Below the pieces are notes generated by a model. That model was not told where the DNA came from. It was given only the letters and a program-made list of their open reading frames with translations, and ran no database searches. Of a stretch of DNA of 32,453 bases, positions 7,011-13,324 are shown one piece after another. Within the stretch, counting starts at the first letter, position 1; each line of letters opens with the position of its first letter. Location: contig NZ_JBQCEE010000083.1 in assembly GCF_051960575.1 (NCBI RefSeq), positions 1 through 32,453 on the forward strand, written 5' to 3'. The translations under genes and the position numbers were made by a program. Source of the DNA: JBQCEE01 sp051960575. GTDB taxonomy: Bacteria; Actinomycetota; Actinomycetes; Mycobacteriales; Jatrophihabitantaceae.

Positions 7011-7805
7011 GTGAGCGATTCCGTGACGGACCCGGTCGGCATCATCGGCGGCTCCGGCTTCTACTCCCTGCTCGAGGGGGCGGACGAGCACACCGTCGCG
7101 ACCCCGTACGGCGAACCGAGCGACGCGGTCACCGTCGGCGCGCTGGCCGGGCGGCCGGTCGCCTTCCTGCCGCGGCACGGGGCCGGGCACCGCTACCCGC
7201 CGCATCTGGTGCCGTACCGCGCGAACCTCTGGGCGCTGCGCTCGCTCGGGGTGCGGCAGGTGGTGTCGCTGTCGGCCGTCGGCGCACTGCGGGCCGACCA
7301 CCCGCCCGGGCCGCGGGGGGTGCCCGACCAGGTGGTCGACCGCACGTGGGGGCGTCCGCACACCTTCTACGACCGGGCCGAGGGCGTCGGGCACATCTCG
7401 TTCGCCGACCCGTACTGCCCGCGGGGTCGGGCCGCGGCCGTGGGCGCTGCGTCGGCGCCGGTCGACGGGGGCACGCTCGTGGTCGTGAACGGCCCGCGGT
7501 TCTCGTCGCGGGCCGAGTCGCTGGAGTTCCAGCGCAACGGCGGGTCGATCAACGGCATGACCGGCATGCCCCAGGCTGCGCTCGCCCGCGAGCTCGGCCT
7601 CTGCTACACGAACCTCGCGCTCGTGACCGACCTCGACGCCGGGGTCGAGGCGGGCGAGGGCGTCACGCACGCCGAGGTGCTCGCCGCCTTCGCGGTGAAC
7701 CTGCCCCGCCTGCGCGACCTGCTCGTCGAGCTGCTCGCCGCCCTGCCCGCCGAGCAGGGCGACTGCCCCTGCGGCGACCGGACGGGCCTGCCCGTCGTCG
7801 AGTGA
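7011..7805 (+). CDS. S-methyl-5'-thioadenosine / thioinosine phosphorylase
   Basis: The 264-aa protein is a PNP/MTAP-family phosphorylase. GIIGGSGFY is the phosphate-binding N-terminus, LPRHGAGHRYPPHLVPYRAN carries the conserved RHG and NY-like segment, and SAVGALR, DRTWGRPHTFYD, VVVNGPRFSSRAES and MTGMPQAALARELGLCY follow in order. It cleaves 5'-methylthioadenosine, or a related methylthionucleoside, with phosphate to free the base and methylthioribose-1-phosphate in methionine salvage. The base-selecting segment reads LVTDLDAGVEAG in place of the TDYD-type segment I expect in adenine-specific enzymes, and the MTGMP stretch resembles methylthioinosine phosphorylases. I therefore leave adenine versus hypoxanthine open. 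The C-terminus is Cys-containing (DCPCGDR). The GTG start fits a leaderless promoter; an in-frame GTG at 7023 is the alternative. The stop codon is embedded in the first unit of the repeat array at 7802. Confidence 0.85.
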   Translation: MSDSVTDPVGIIGGSGFYSLLEGADEHTVATPYGEPSDAVTVGALAGRPVAFLPRHGAGHRYPPHLVPYRANLWALRSLGVRQVVSLSAVGALRADHPPGPRGVPDQVVDRTWGRPHTFYDRAEGVGHISFADPYCPRGRAAAVGAASAPVDGGTLVVVNGPRFSSRAESLEFQRNGGSINGMTGMPQAALARELGLCYTNLALVTDLDAGVEAGEGVTHAEVLAAFAVNLPRLRDLLVELLAALPAEQGDCPCGDRTGLPVVE

Positions 7806-7962
7806 CGGATCTCGGATCGGGTGACGGACTGCGCCCGTGCGTGACGGATCGGAAGATCGGGTGACGGATCGCAAGATCGAGTGACGGCGAATTCGCCGTC
7901 ACTCGATCTCGAGATCCGTCACCCCCGGCGGGGATCCGTCACCCTGAGCCGGAACCCGTCAC
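7802..7962. repeat. mirror-symmetric array of ~20-bp GTGACGG repeats
   Basis: Five forward copies of GTGACGG begin at 7802, 7821, 7841, 7861 and 7881. Four inverted copies (CCGTCAC) end at 7902, 7922, 7942 and 7962. Spacing is 20 bp throughout, except 19 bp for the first unit. Fuller units read GTGACGGATC followed by about 10 variable bases, often ending in GATCG. The halves mirror about 7891/7892. The centre, 7874-7909, is a perfect 36-bp palindrome around GGCGAATTCGCC, and it extends with two mismatched pairs to 7861-7922. The array fills the whole convergent intergenic space. The stop codons of both flanking genes (7803-7805 and 7959-7961) lie inside its terminal units. RNA from either strand would fold into a very long hairpin, so it may act as a two-way terminator; its origin is unknown. 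Confidence 0.9.
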
Positions 7963-9122
7963 CCGACGGTGCGGTCGGTGACCAGCGCCGGTGAGGCGTC
8001 GGACGCGAGGGGGAGGCGCACCCGGAAGACGCAGCCCGGCGGGTTGTTCATCACGTCGATCGAGCCGCCGTGCGCGTCCACGATGCCCTTGGTGATCGCG
8101 AGCCCGAGACCCGCACCGGCGGGGTTCGGGCCGTCGACGGTGCGCGCGGACGACGCCCGGTAGCCGACCTCGAACAGCCGCTCGAGGTGCTTGCCGTCGA
8201 TGCCGCCGCAGGCGTCGCGCACCCGTACCTCGGCCTGCCCGTTCACGCTCGCCACGGAGACCTCGACCTCGCCGCCGTCGTGCGTGTGCCGGATCGCGTT
8301 CGCCAGCAGGTTCGTGACGGCCCGGTTCAGCTCGTGCGGGTTGCCGACCACCACCGGCATCGCCTGCACGGCCACCCCGAGGTGCACGTGCGACGCCGCG
8401 GCCAGCGGCTGCAGGGCGGCGACGGCGTCGCTGACGAGGTCGGACAGCAGCACCCGGTCGTCGCCGACGCGCAGCCCGCCGGCCTGGATGCGCGACAGGT
8501 CGAACAGGTCGTCGACCATGCGCGTCAACCGGATCACCGACTCGTGCATCTGCTTGTAGTACCGGTCGGGGTCGTCGGCGACGCCGTCCTCGAGCGCCTC
8601 GGTCATCGCCCGCAGACCGGCCAGTGGCGTCCGCAGGTCGTGGCTCACCCACGACACCAGCTGGCGGCGCGACGCCTCGAGCGCCTGCTCGCGCCGGCGC
8701 CCCTCGGCCAGCATCGCGGCGGCGGCCTGCAGTTCGCGGCGGGCCTGTTCGAGCTCGCCGCCGAGGCGCCGGTTGTCGGTCGGCACCCGCCCCTCGCCGA
8801 CGTCGGCGATCGCCGCGCGCAGCACCCGGCTGTCGGCCGACACTCGCCGCACGGCCGCCACCGCGGCCGCCGTCGCCACCACCGCGGTCACCGCGATGAT
8901 CACGATCGTCGCCACGTGCTCGTGCGCGGGCAGCAGCATGCCGCGCACGCTGCCGACGACCGCGGCCGCCGTCGTCGCCGACGCCGTGATGATCACCGAC
9001 GAGAGCAGCCCGCCGATCGAGCGCGTGCGCAGCGGCGTCGTGCACAGCCACGCCAGCGCCCCGCCGACCGCCGCGAACAGCAGCGCGAGCAGGATGTTGG
9101 ACGCGTCCAGCATCATCGGCAT
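7959..9122 (-). CDS. two-component sensor histidine kinase
   Basis: The 387-aa kinase has an N-terminal membrane domain of about three segments (roughly residues 9-28, 35-58, 68-91) and almost no extracytoplasmic sensor loop. A linker helix (about 95-150) precedes the dimerisation/phosphoacceptor domain with H161 (VSWVSHDLRTPLAGL). The ATPase domain shows the N box NLLANAIRHT (N276) and the G2 box GAGLGLAITKGIVDAHGG. The G1 box reads DACGGI (303-308), where DxGxG is usual, so one glycine is replaced by Cys. It should phosphorylate the regulator encoded 8 nt upstream in the same operon. ATG 9122 is taken as the start because it follows the regulator stop closely. The TGA stop lies in the last unit of the intergenic repeat array. 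The stimulus is unknown. Confidence 0.92.
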   Translation of the reverse strand: MPMMLDASNILLALLFAAVGGALAWLCTTPLRTRSIGGLLSSVIITASATTAAAVVGSVRGMLLPAHEHVATIVIIAVTAVVATAAAVAAVRRVSADSRVLRAAIADVGEGRVPTDNRRLGGELEQARRELQAAAAMLAEGRRREQALEASRRQLVSWVSHDLRTPLAGLRAMTEALEDGVADDPDRYYKQMHESVIRLTRMVDDLFDLSRIQAGGLRVGDDRVLLSDLVSDAVAALQPLAAASHVHLGVAVQAMPVVVGNPHELNRAVTNLLANAIRHTHDGGEVEVSVASVNGQAEVRVRDACGGIDGKHLERLFEVGYRASSARTVDGPNPAGAGLGLAITKGIVDAHGGSIDVMNNPPGCVFRVRLPLASDASPALVTDRTVG

Positions 9123-9130
9123 GCCGATGC

Positions 9131-9820
9131 TCAGGCGGGGATCTCGAGCCGGTAGCCGATGCCCCACACCGTCTGGATGAGCGTCGGGTTCGTGGGGTCG
9201 TCCTCGACCTTCTCGCGCAGGCGCCGCACGTGCACAGTGACCGTCGACTGGTCGCCGAACGTCCAGCCCCAGACCTCCTTCATCAGCTGCTCGCGGCTGA
9301 AGGCCTGGCCCGGGTGGGCGAGCAGGAAGGACAGCAGGTCGAGCTCGCGCACGGTGAGGGCGAGCTCCTGCCCGTGCTTGGTGGCGCGGCGGGCAGCGGT
9401 GTCGACGGTGATCGCGCCGGCGGTGAGGGTGCTGCGCTGCGCCGGTGTCTGCTGCGCGGCGGTGCGGCGCAGCACCGACTCGATGCGCAGGATGAGCTCG
9501 CGCGGCGAGAACGGCTTGGTGACGTAGTCGTCGGCGCCGACCTCGAGGCCGACGATGCGGTCGTCGGGCTCGCTCAGCGCCGTGAGCATCACGACCGGCA
9601 GGTTCGGGAGGTCCTTGCGCACCTGCCGGCACACCTCGAGGCCGTCGACGCCCGGCAGCATCAGGTCGAGCACGACCAGGTCGGGCGGCGCCGTGGCGAT
9701 CGCGTCGAGCGCGGCCTGCCCGTCGGCGACGCGCGCCGCGGTGTGCCCGTTGCGCTGCAGATAGCCGACGACCACGTTCGCGACGGTGTCGTCGTCCTCG
9801 ACCACCAGGACCTGTGCCAT
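9131..9820 (-). CDS. OmpR/PhoB-family response regulator
   Basis: The 229-aa regulator has a receiver domain with acidic pocket E8-D9-D10, phosphoacceptor D52 (VVLDLMLPG), T80 and K102 (YVTKPF). A PhoB-type winged-helix DNA-binding domain follows (about 130-229; LTVRELDLLSFLLAHPGQAFSREQLMKEVWG, VDVHVRRLREK-like VTVHVRRLREK, TVWGIGYRL). It is the partner of the kinase that follows 8 nt later. The ATG at 9820 is preceded 7 nt upstream by TAGGCT without a Shine-Dalgarno, so the operon mRNA is probably leaderless. Target genes are not evident. It could act on its own promoter or on the neighbouring glycosyltransferase, but no repeat-type binding site stands out. Confidence 0.95.
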   Translation of the reverse strand: MAQVLVVEDDDTVANVVVGYLQRNGHTAARVADGQAALDAIATAPPDLVVLDLMLPGVDGLEVCRQVRKDLPNLPVVMLTALSEPDDRIVGLEVGADDYVTKPFSPRELILRIESVLRRTAAQQTPAQRSTLTAGAITVDTAARRATKHGQELALTVRELDLLSFLLAHPGQAFSREQLMKEVWGWTFGDQSTVTVHVRRLREKVEDDPTNPTLIQTVWGIGYRLEIPA

Positions 9821-9827
9821 GGGCGTC

Positions 9828-9833
9828 AGCCTA
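9828..9833 (-). promoter_or_regulatory. -10 box of the two-component operon (leaderless)
   Basis: TAGGCT on the minus strand lies 7 nt before the ATG at 9820, and no Shine-Dalgarno is present. The gap back to the glycosyltransferase stop (9886) is short, so this promoter sits within 65 bp of that gene. Confidence 0.45.
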
Positions 9834-9876
9834 GGCAGCGGGCGGCCGTTTGCGGAGCCCGCGCGGCTTACGGGGT

Positions 9877-9890
9877 GCTGACGGATCAGC
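9877..9890 (-). terminator. small hairpin over the glycosyltransferase stop
   Basis: GCTGA and TCAGC are separated by CGGA and enclose the stop codon of the glycosyltransferase. The 5-bp stem is weak, so this is a marginal call. The TGACGGATC core resembles the unit of the array at 7802, possibly by chance. Confidence 0.25.
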
Positions 9891-11331
9891 CGAGATGCCG
9901 CAGGGCGCGCCAGAGCACGGACACCGGCTGCCTCGGGCCCGAGCAGCGCCAGACCGGCATGCCCTGCTCGTCGTTGTCGACGTCGAGGCCGTTGTCGATC
10001 GTCGCGACCTGCGTGACATGGGCGAAGCGGGCGGCGAGGTCGGCCCGGTCGAACCCCACCGCGATGACGGTGGACGGATCGCCCGGCGGGGGGCCGAGCG
10101 CCCACAGGCTGTTCTGCGTGCCGAAGACCGCGATGTCCGGACGGTAGTGGGCGATGGCGCCGTCCTCGCCGTAGTTGCCGGTGATCACCGGTGCGTGCGC
10201 GCGCTCGGCCTCGGCGGCGACGGTGGCGGCGAAGCGGGGCCAGCCGATCTGCTCGCCGCTGTCGTAGTTGATGGCGACGATCGGCGTCGCGTGCAGGTCT
10301 GCCGCGGGCACGATCGGCAGCGTGATGACGGCGACCGGGACGGCCGACAGCACCACGAGCAGCGGGACGAGCACCCGACGCCGCCCGCGCGCCCAGCCCA
10401 GCACCGGCTCGGCCGCGGCCGCGAACAGCACGGGATAGATGCCGACGAGGTAGTACGGCTTGCCGCCCGTGACGACGAAGAAGACGAGCAGCAGGCCGTA
10501 GGCGACGGCCAGGAAGCGCCACCGGGCGTCACGCACGAGCCGCACCAGACCGGCGATCCAGAACGGGGCGAGCGGCGGGCCCACCTGCAGCAGCAGGTTC
10601 GGGACGAAGCCGGCGCGGGACGAACTGGTGCCCGAGCCGCCGCTCGCGATCGCCTTCGCCAGCTCGAGTTGCGGCCAGCCGTGGCTCGCCTGCCAGACGA
10701 GGTTGGGCGCCCACAACGCCGCGCCGACGAGCGCGCCGCCGGCGAGCCACGGCGTGCGCAACGGCTCGCGCGGCCCGGCGACCAGCAGGCCGATGAGCAG
10801 GGCCAGCAGGAAGAAAGCGGGCAGCGTCTTGATCTCGAGCGCGATGCCGGCGAGCAGTCCGAGCAGCAGCCATCTCGGCCCGCCGAGCCGCAGCGCCCGC
10901 AGCAGGGTCAGCGTCATGGCCGCCCAGAGCAGCAGGTCGTACGTGGTCGTCGAGGCCAGGTGCGCGCTGCCCATGAGCACGCCGCACGCGGCCATGCACG
11001 CCGCGGCGAAGGTCTGCCCGCGGCGGTCGGCGCCGAACTCGCGCGCGACCAGCCCGGTCAGCAGCACGACGGCGCCACCGGCCAGCGCGCTCGGTAGCCG
11101 CAGCAGCCACAGGTGGTGGCCGGCGGCGTCGAGCGCGTGCGCGAGCAGCGGCACGAGCGGCGGCTGGTCGACGTAGCCGAAGGCCGGGTGGCCGCCGATG
11201 ACGAGGAAGTACAGCTCGTCGCGGTGGTAGCCGTACCGCGAGCTGAAGATCAGCTCGAGCGCGGTGAAGGCGGCGGCGAGCAGCACGACGGGGCGCAACG
11301 ACGCCCCCCGGCTCGGCCGCATGATCGACAT
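9886..11331 (-). CDS. ArnT/PMT-like membrane glycosyltransferase (GT-C fold)
   Basis: This 481-aa polytopic protein has about ten hydrophobic segments in the first 340 residues and a soluble C-terminal domain of about 130 residues. The first periplasmic loop has GYHRDELYFLVIGG, with the acidic DE pair expected for GT-C glycosyltransferases, then FGYVDQPPLVPLLA, typical of the ArnT/dolichyl-mannosyltransferase (PMT_2) family. Such enzymes move a sugar from a polyprenyl-phosphate donor to a lipid, glycan or protein on the outer face of the membrane. Acceptor and sugar cannot be read from the sequence. The ATG at 11331 is preceded by a TAATGA -10-like box at -12 to -7 and no Shine-Dalgarno. It shares its promoter region with a divergent crotonase gene only 22 bp away. 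Confidence 0.82.
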   Translation of the reverse strand: MSIMRPSRGASLRPVVLLAAAFTALELIFSSRYGYHRDELYFLVIGGHPAFGYVDQPPLVPLLAHALDAAGHHLWLLRLPSALAGGAVVLLTGLVAREFGADRRGQTFAAACMAACGVLMGSAHLASTTTYDLLLWAAMTLTLLRALRLGGPRWLLLGLLAGIALEIKTLPAFFLLALLIGLLVAGPREPLRTPWLAGGALVGAALWAPNLVWQASHGWPQLELAKAIASGGSGTSSSRAGFVPNLLLQVGPPLAPFWIAGLVRLVRDARWRFLAVAYGLLLVFFVVTGGKPYYLVGIYPVLFAAAAEPVLGWARGRRRVLVPLLVVLSAVPVAVITLPIVPAADLHATPIVAINYDSGEQIGWPRFAATVAAEAERAHAPVITGNYGEDGAIAHYRPDIAVFGTQNSLWALGPPPGDPSTVIAVGFDRADLAARFAHVTQVATIDNGLDVDNDEQGMPVWRCSGPRQPVSVLWRALRHLG

Positions 11332-11337
11332 TGTCGC

Positions 11338-11347
11338 TCATTACGCT
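11338..11347. promoter_or_regulatory. overlapping divergent -10 boxes
   Basis: Rightward TACGCT (11342-11347) occupies -12 to -7 of the crotonase ATG at 11354. Leftward TAATGA (11343-11338) occupies -12 to -7 of the glycosyltransferase ATG at 11331. The two boxes share the self-complementary TA at 11342-11343. The start codons are separated by only 22 bp, leaving no room for a Shine-Dalgarno on either side, so both mRNAs should be leaderless. Confidence 0.6.
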
Positions 11348-11353
11348 GCGTCC

Positions 11354-12127
11354 ATGGCCCTCGTCCGACTCGACCACGACGGTCCGCTCGCCGTCATCAC
11401 CTTCGACTCGCCGCCGCTGAACCTGTTCACCTCGGCCCTCATGGCCGACTTCGCCGAGGCGATCGGCGCGGTCGAGTCGTCGAACGCCCGCGGGCTGCTG
11501 CTGCAGGCCGAGGGACGCGCGGTGAGCGGCGGCGTCGACGTGCACGAGTTCGAGCCGCTGACGCCCGCGACCGGCGCTGAGCTCTGGCGCTCGTGGTTCG
11601 AGACGATCCACCGGCTCGAGGACCTCCCGATCCCGACCGTCTTCGCCGCGCATGGGCTCTGCCTGACCGCCGCGTTCGAGATCGCGCTCGCCTGCGACCT
11701 GCTGCTCGCCGCGCCGCGGGCGAAGTTCGGGCTGGTCGAGCGGGTCGTCGGGCTGACGCCGTCGATGGGCGGGCCCCAGCGCCTGGTGTCGCGCGCCGGA
11801 CCGGCCCGCGCCAAGGAGCTCATCTACACCGGCGGCCTGTACGACGCGGCCACGCTCGCCGCGTGGAACGTCGTCAACGTCGTGATCGAGGACGAGGACT
11901 TCCGCGCCGCCGCCCACGCGTACGCACTCGACTTGGCGAACGGGCCGACGCGGGCGCACGCGGCGACCAAGGCGATCGTCGCGGCCGCCGTCGCGAACGG
12001 GCCGCGTGCCGCGGACGAGGTGACGCCCGGGATCAGCGGCGCCCTGTTCGGCACCGACGACCTGCGCAACGCCGTCGCGTCCTTCCTCGCCGACGGCCCT
12101 GGCAAGGCGACGTACACCGGCCACTGA
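11354..12127 (+). CDS. enoyl-CoA hydratase/isomerase (crotonase) family protein
   Basis: The 257-aa protein has the crotonase fold: LAVITFDSPPLNLF at the N-terminus, an oxyanion-hole segment SGGVDVHEF (58-66), and AAHGLCLTAAFEIALACD followed by AKFGLVERVVGLTPSMGGPQRL. The two acidic residues of hydratases appear conserved by position: E109 (in TAAFE, the Glu144 equivalent) and E129 (in LVE, the Glu164 equivalent). The usual GGG before the first Glu is replaced by LTAAF, which changes the second oxyanion-hole region. It may be a hydratase with altered substrate, or another crotonase activity. The start is chosen at ATG 11354 because of the TACGCT box; upstream in-frame codons belong to the divergent gene. 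It stands alone, ending in a shared terminator with the convergent membrane protein. Confidence 0.88.
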   Translation: MALVRLDHDGPLAVITFDSPPLNLFTSALMADFAEAIGAVESSNARGLLLQAEGRAVSGGVDVHEFEPLTPATGAELWRSWFETIHRLEDLPIPTVFAAHGLCLTAAFEIALACDLLLAAPRAKFGLVERVVGLTPSMGGPQRLVSRAGPARAKELIYTGGLYDAATLAAWNVVNVVIEDEDFRAAAHAYALDLANGPTRAHAATKAIVAAAVANGPRAADEVTPGISGALFGTDDLRNAVASFLADGPGKATYTGH

Positions 12128-12149
12128 CGCGCGAGGCTTGCGCGTCAGT
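12123..12149. terminator. hairpin shared by two convergent genes
   Basis: ACTGACGCGC (12123-12132) and GCGCGTCAGT (12140-12149) form a perfect 10-bp stem with a 7-nt loop. The TGA of the crotonase (12125-12127) and that of the convergent membrane protein (12145-12147) lie symmetrically in the two arms, so the structure can serve both transcripts. Confidence 0.65.
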
Positions 12150-12945
12150 CCGGCTCGTCGGCACCGTGGCCGGTGGCCCAGGCGGCGAAGTAGGTGCCCA
12201 GCCCGACGACGGCCCAGGCGAGCGCGGCCAGGCCGAAGGTGGCCGCGGGGTGCAGGCGGGTGAAGCCGGCAGCGCCGCCCAGGGCGAATGCGACGAGGCC
12301 CAGGGCGCCCGCGGTCGCGCCCCGCGCGTCGTCGCGGCAGGCCGAGCGGCCCTCCTGGTTGCGCATGAGCGTCAGGCTGGCCAGCAGGATGGCGGGGAAG
12401 GCGAGGAACGCGCCGCCGACCACCGGGGCGGTGGTGCTGCCGATGACACCCGCGAGCGCCGAGGTGCCTGCGCCGAAGGCGAACCGCACCAGCCAGTGCC
12501 GCGGCTTGGTCTGCTTGACCTTGGACGGGTCGCAGGCCAGCGCCGGCCGCCGGATCGGCGCGCGCCGGGGCACCCGGGCAGGCACCGCGACCGCCGCCGA
12601 GCCCGCCGACGTGGCCGCGGCGAGCGGCAGTGCGGCGGCGGTGACGGCGCACCAGGCGAGCAGCGCACCGGCCGCCGCGTGCCGCGTGCCGAACCGCCGC
12701 ATCGCCGGCGGCGCGACGGCGCAGTAGACGACGAACCCCACCGCGCCGGCGACCATGCCGGCGCACGCCGCCCGCGCGTCCGCCGGACCCTTGGCGAGCA
12801 CCGTGACGGCGAGGCTGGCGAGTGCGACCGACGGCGCGGCGGCGAAGACGCCGGCGAACCGCTTCGGCGACAGCGTCTCGGCCAGCAGCGCGAAGACGAG
12901 CACGAGCACGCCGCCCGCTGCGGCCTTGGCCACGATCTCCCACAC
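12145..12945 (-). CDS. duplicated polytopic membrane protein, DUF3147-like
   Basis: The 266-aa protein consists of two homologous membrane halves. GVFAAAPSVALASLAVTVL (about residues 32-50) is echoed by GAFLAFPAILLASLTLM (about 176-192), and each is followed by a charged GM/GATAGALG-type segment. About four hydrophobic helices per half are visible, joined by a basic loop (about 125-150) rich in Arg and Lys. It resembles DUF3147-type small membrane proteins, for which I know no established function. The GTG start at 12945 follows GGAGGA by about 10 nt. It is downstream of the accD-accE unit and separated from it by a strong inverted repeat, so it likely has its own promoter. I do not infer a transport substrate. 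Confidence 0.7.
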   Translation of the reverse strand: MWEIVAKAAAGGVLVLVFALLAETLSPKRFAGVFAAAPSVALASLAVTVLAKGPADARAACAGMVAGAVGFVVYCAVAPPAMRRFGTRHAAAGALLAWCAVTAAALPLAAATSAGSAAVAVPARVPRRAPIRRPALACDPSKVKQTKPRHWLVRFAFGAGTSALAGVIGSTTAPVVGGAFLAFPAILLASLTLMRNQEGRSACRDDARGATAGALGLVAFALGGAAGFTRLHPAATFGLAALAWAVVGLGTYFAAWATGHGADEPD

Positions 12946-12961
12946 CGCTGCGTCATCCTCC

Positions 12962-12979
12962 GTTCACCCCGTGGTGAAC
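12962..12979. promoter_or_regulatory. inverted repeat upstream of the membrane protein gene
   Basis: GTTCACC and GGTGAAC are perfect 7-bp inverted repeats with a CCGT spacer, starting 17 nt upstream of the GTG and just before its Shine-Dalgarno. It could be an operator or a 5' leader hairpin. Confidence 0.4.
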
Positions 12980-13014
12980 AGGGATACCCGGACGGCGAGA
13001 TCACGACGCACAGC

Positions 13015-13074
13015 ACGAACCCCCTGCTCGGGCTCGTCCGAAGGGTCAGGAATGGGCCACAGCAGGGGGTTCGT
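13015..13074 (-). terminator. 14-bp inverted repeat after accE
   Basis: ACGAACCCCCTGCT (13015-13028) and AGCAGGGGGTTCGT (13061-13074) match perfectly over 14 bp, with a 32-nt loop holding a small TCGG/CCGA stem. It lies 16 nt beyond the accE stop on the minus strand. The position and strength suggest termination of the accD-accE transcript, though the large loop is unusual. Confidence 0.6.
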
Positions 13075-13090
13075 CAGGTGGAGGGCGGCC

Positions 13091-13324
13091 TCAGGCGAGC
13101 CAGGTGGCGCGCCAGGCGCCCGGGCCCGGCAGCAGCGGGCGTCGCGTGCCGCGGGCCGGGTCGTTCCAGCGCCCGCGGCGGGGTGCCTCGGGCGCCGCGG
13201 CGACGCCGCCCGCCCCGGCCGCGGTCACCAGGGCGGTGAGCACGGCGAGCTCCTCGGGCGTCGGCGACCCGCTGACGATGCGCAGCACCGGCCGCTCGCC
13301 GGTGCCCTCGGCCGGCGCCGTCAC
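13091..13324 (-). CDS. accE: acyl-CoA carboxylase epsilon subunit
   Basis: The 77-aa protein reads LRIVSGSPTPEELAVLTALV near its start and ends with a W-containing tail, RRPLLPGPGAWRATWL. Both are hallmarks of the actinobacterial epsilon subunit, which bridges the biotin-carrying alpha chain and the carboxyltransferase. The GTG start overlaps the accD stop by 4 nt (GTGA), so translation is coupled and stoichiometric. M. tuberculosis AccE5 follows accD5 in the same way but has a longer N-terminus; this form is of the short streptomycete kind. The linker (about residues 35-50) is Ala/Gly-rich and presumably flexible. A long inverted repeat follows the stop codon. I regard this as a firm assignment despite the small size. 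Confidence 0.87.
   Translation of the reverse strand: MTAPAEGTGERPVLRIVSGSPTPEELAVLTALVTAAGAGGVAAAPEAPRRGRWNDPARGTRRPLLPGPGAWRATWLA

Noticed and set aside
6969..7874. Upstream extension of the second acyl-CoA dehydrogenase frame
   Set aside because: It runs antisense through the phosphorylase gene and lacks conserved sequence; ATG 6968 matches the family N-terminus and a leaderless promoter.
7802..7962. CRISPR array
   Set aside because: Units invert at the centre, the intervals are not unique spacers of equal length between identical repeats, and no cas gene is nearby.
9821..10522. Fusion of the response regulator to an upstream domain
   Set aside because: The upstream part of the open frame is a shadow of the glycosyltransferase; the regulator begins MAQVLVVEDD at 9820.
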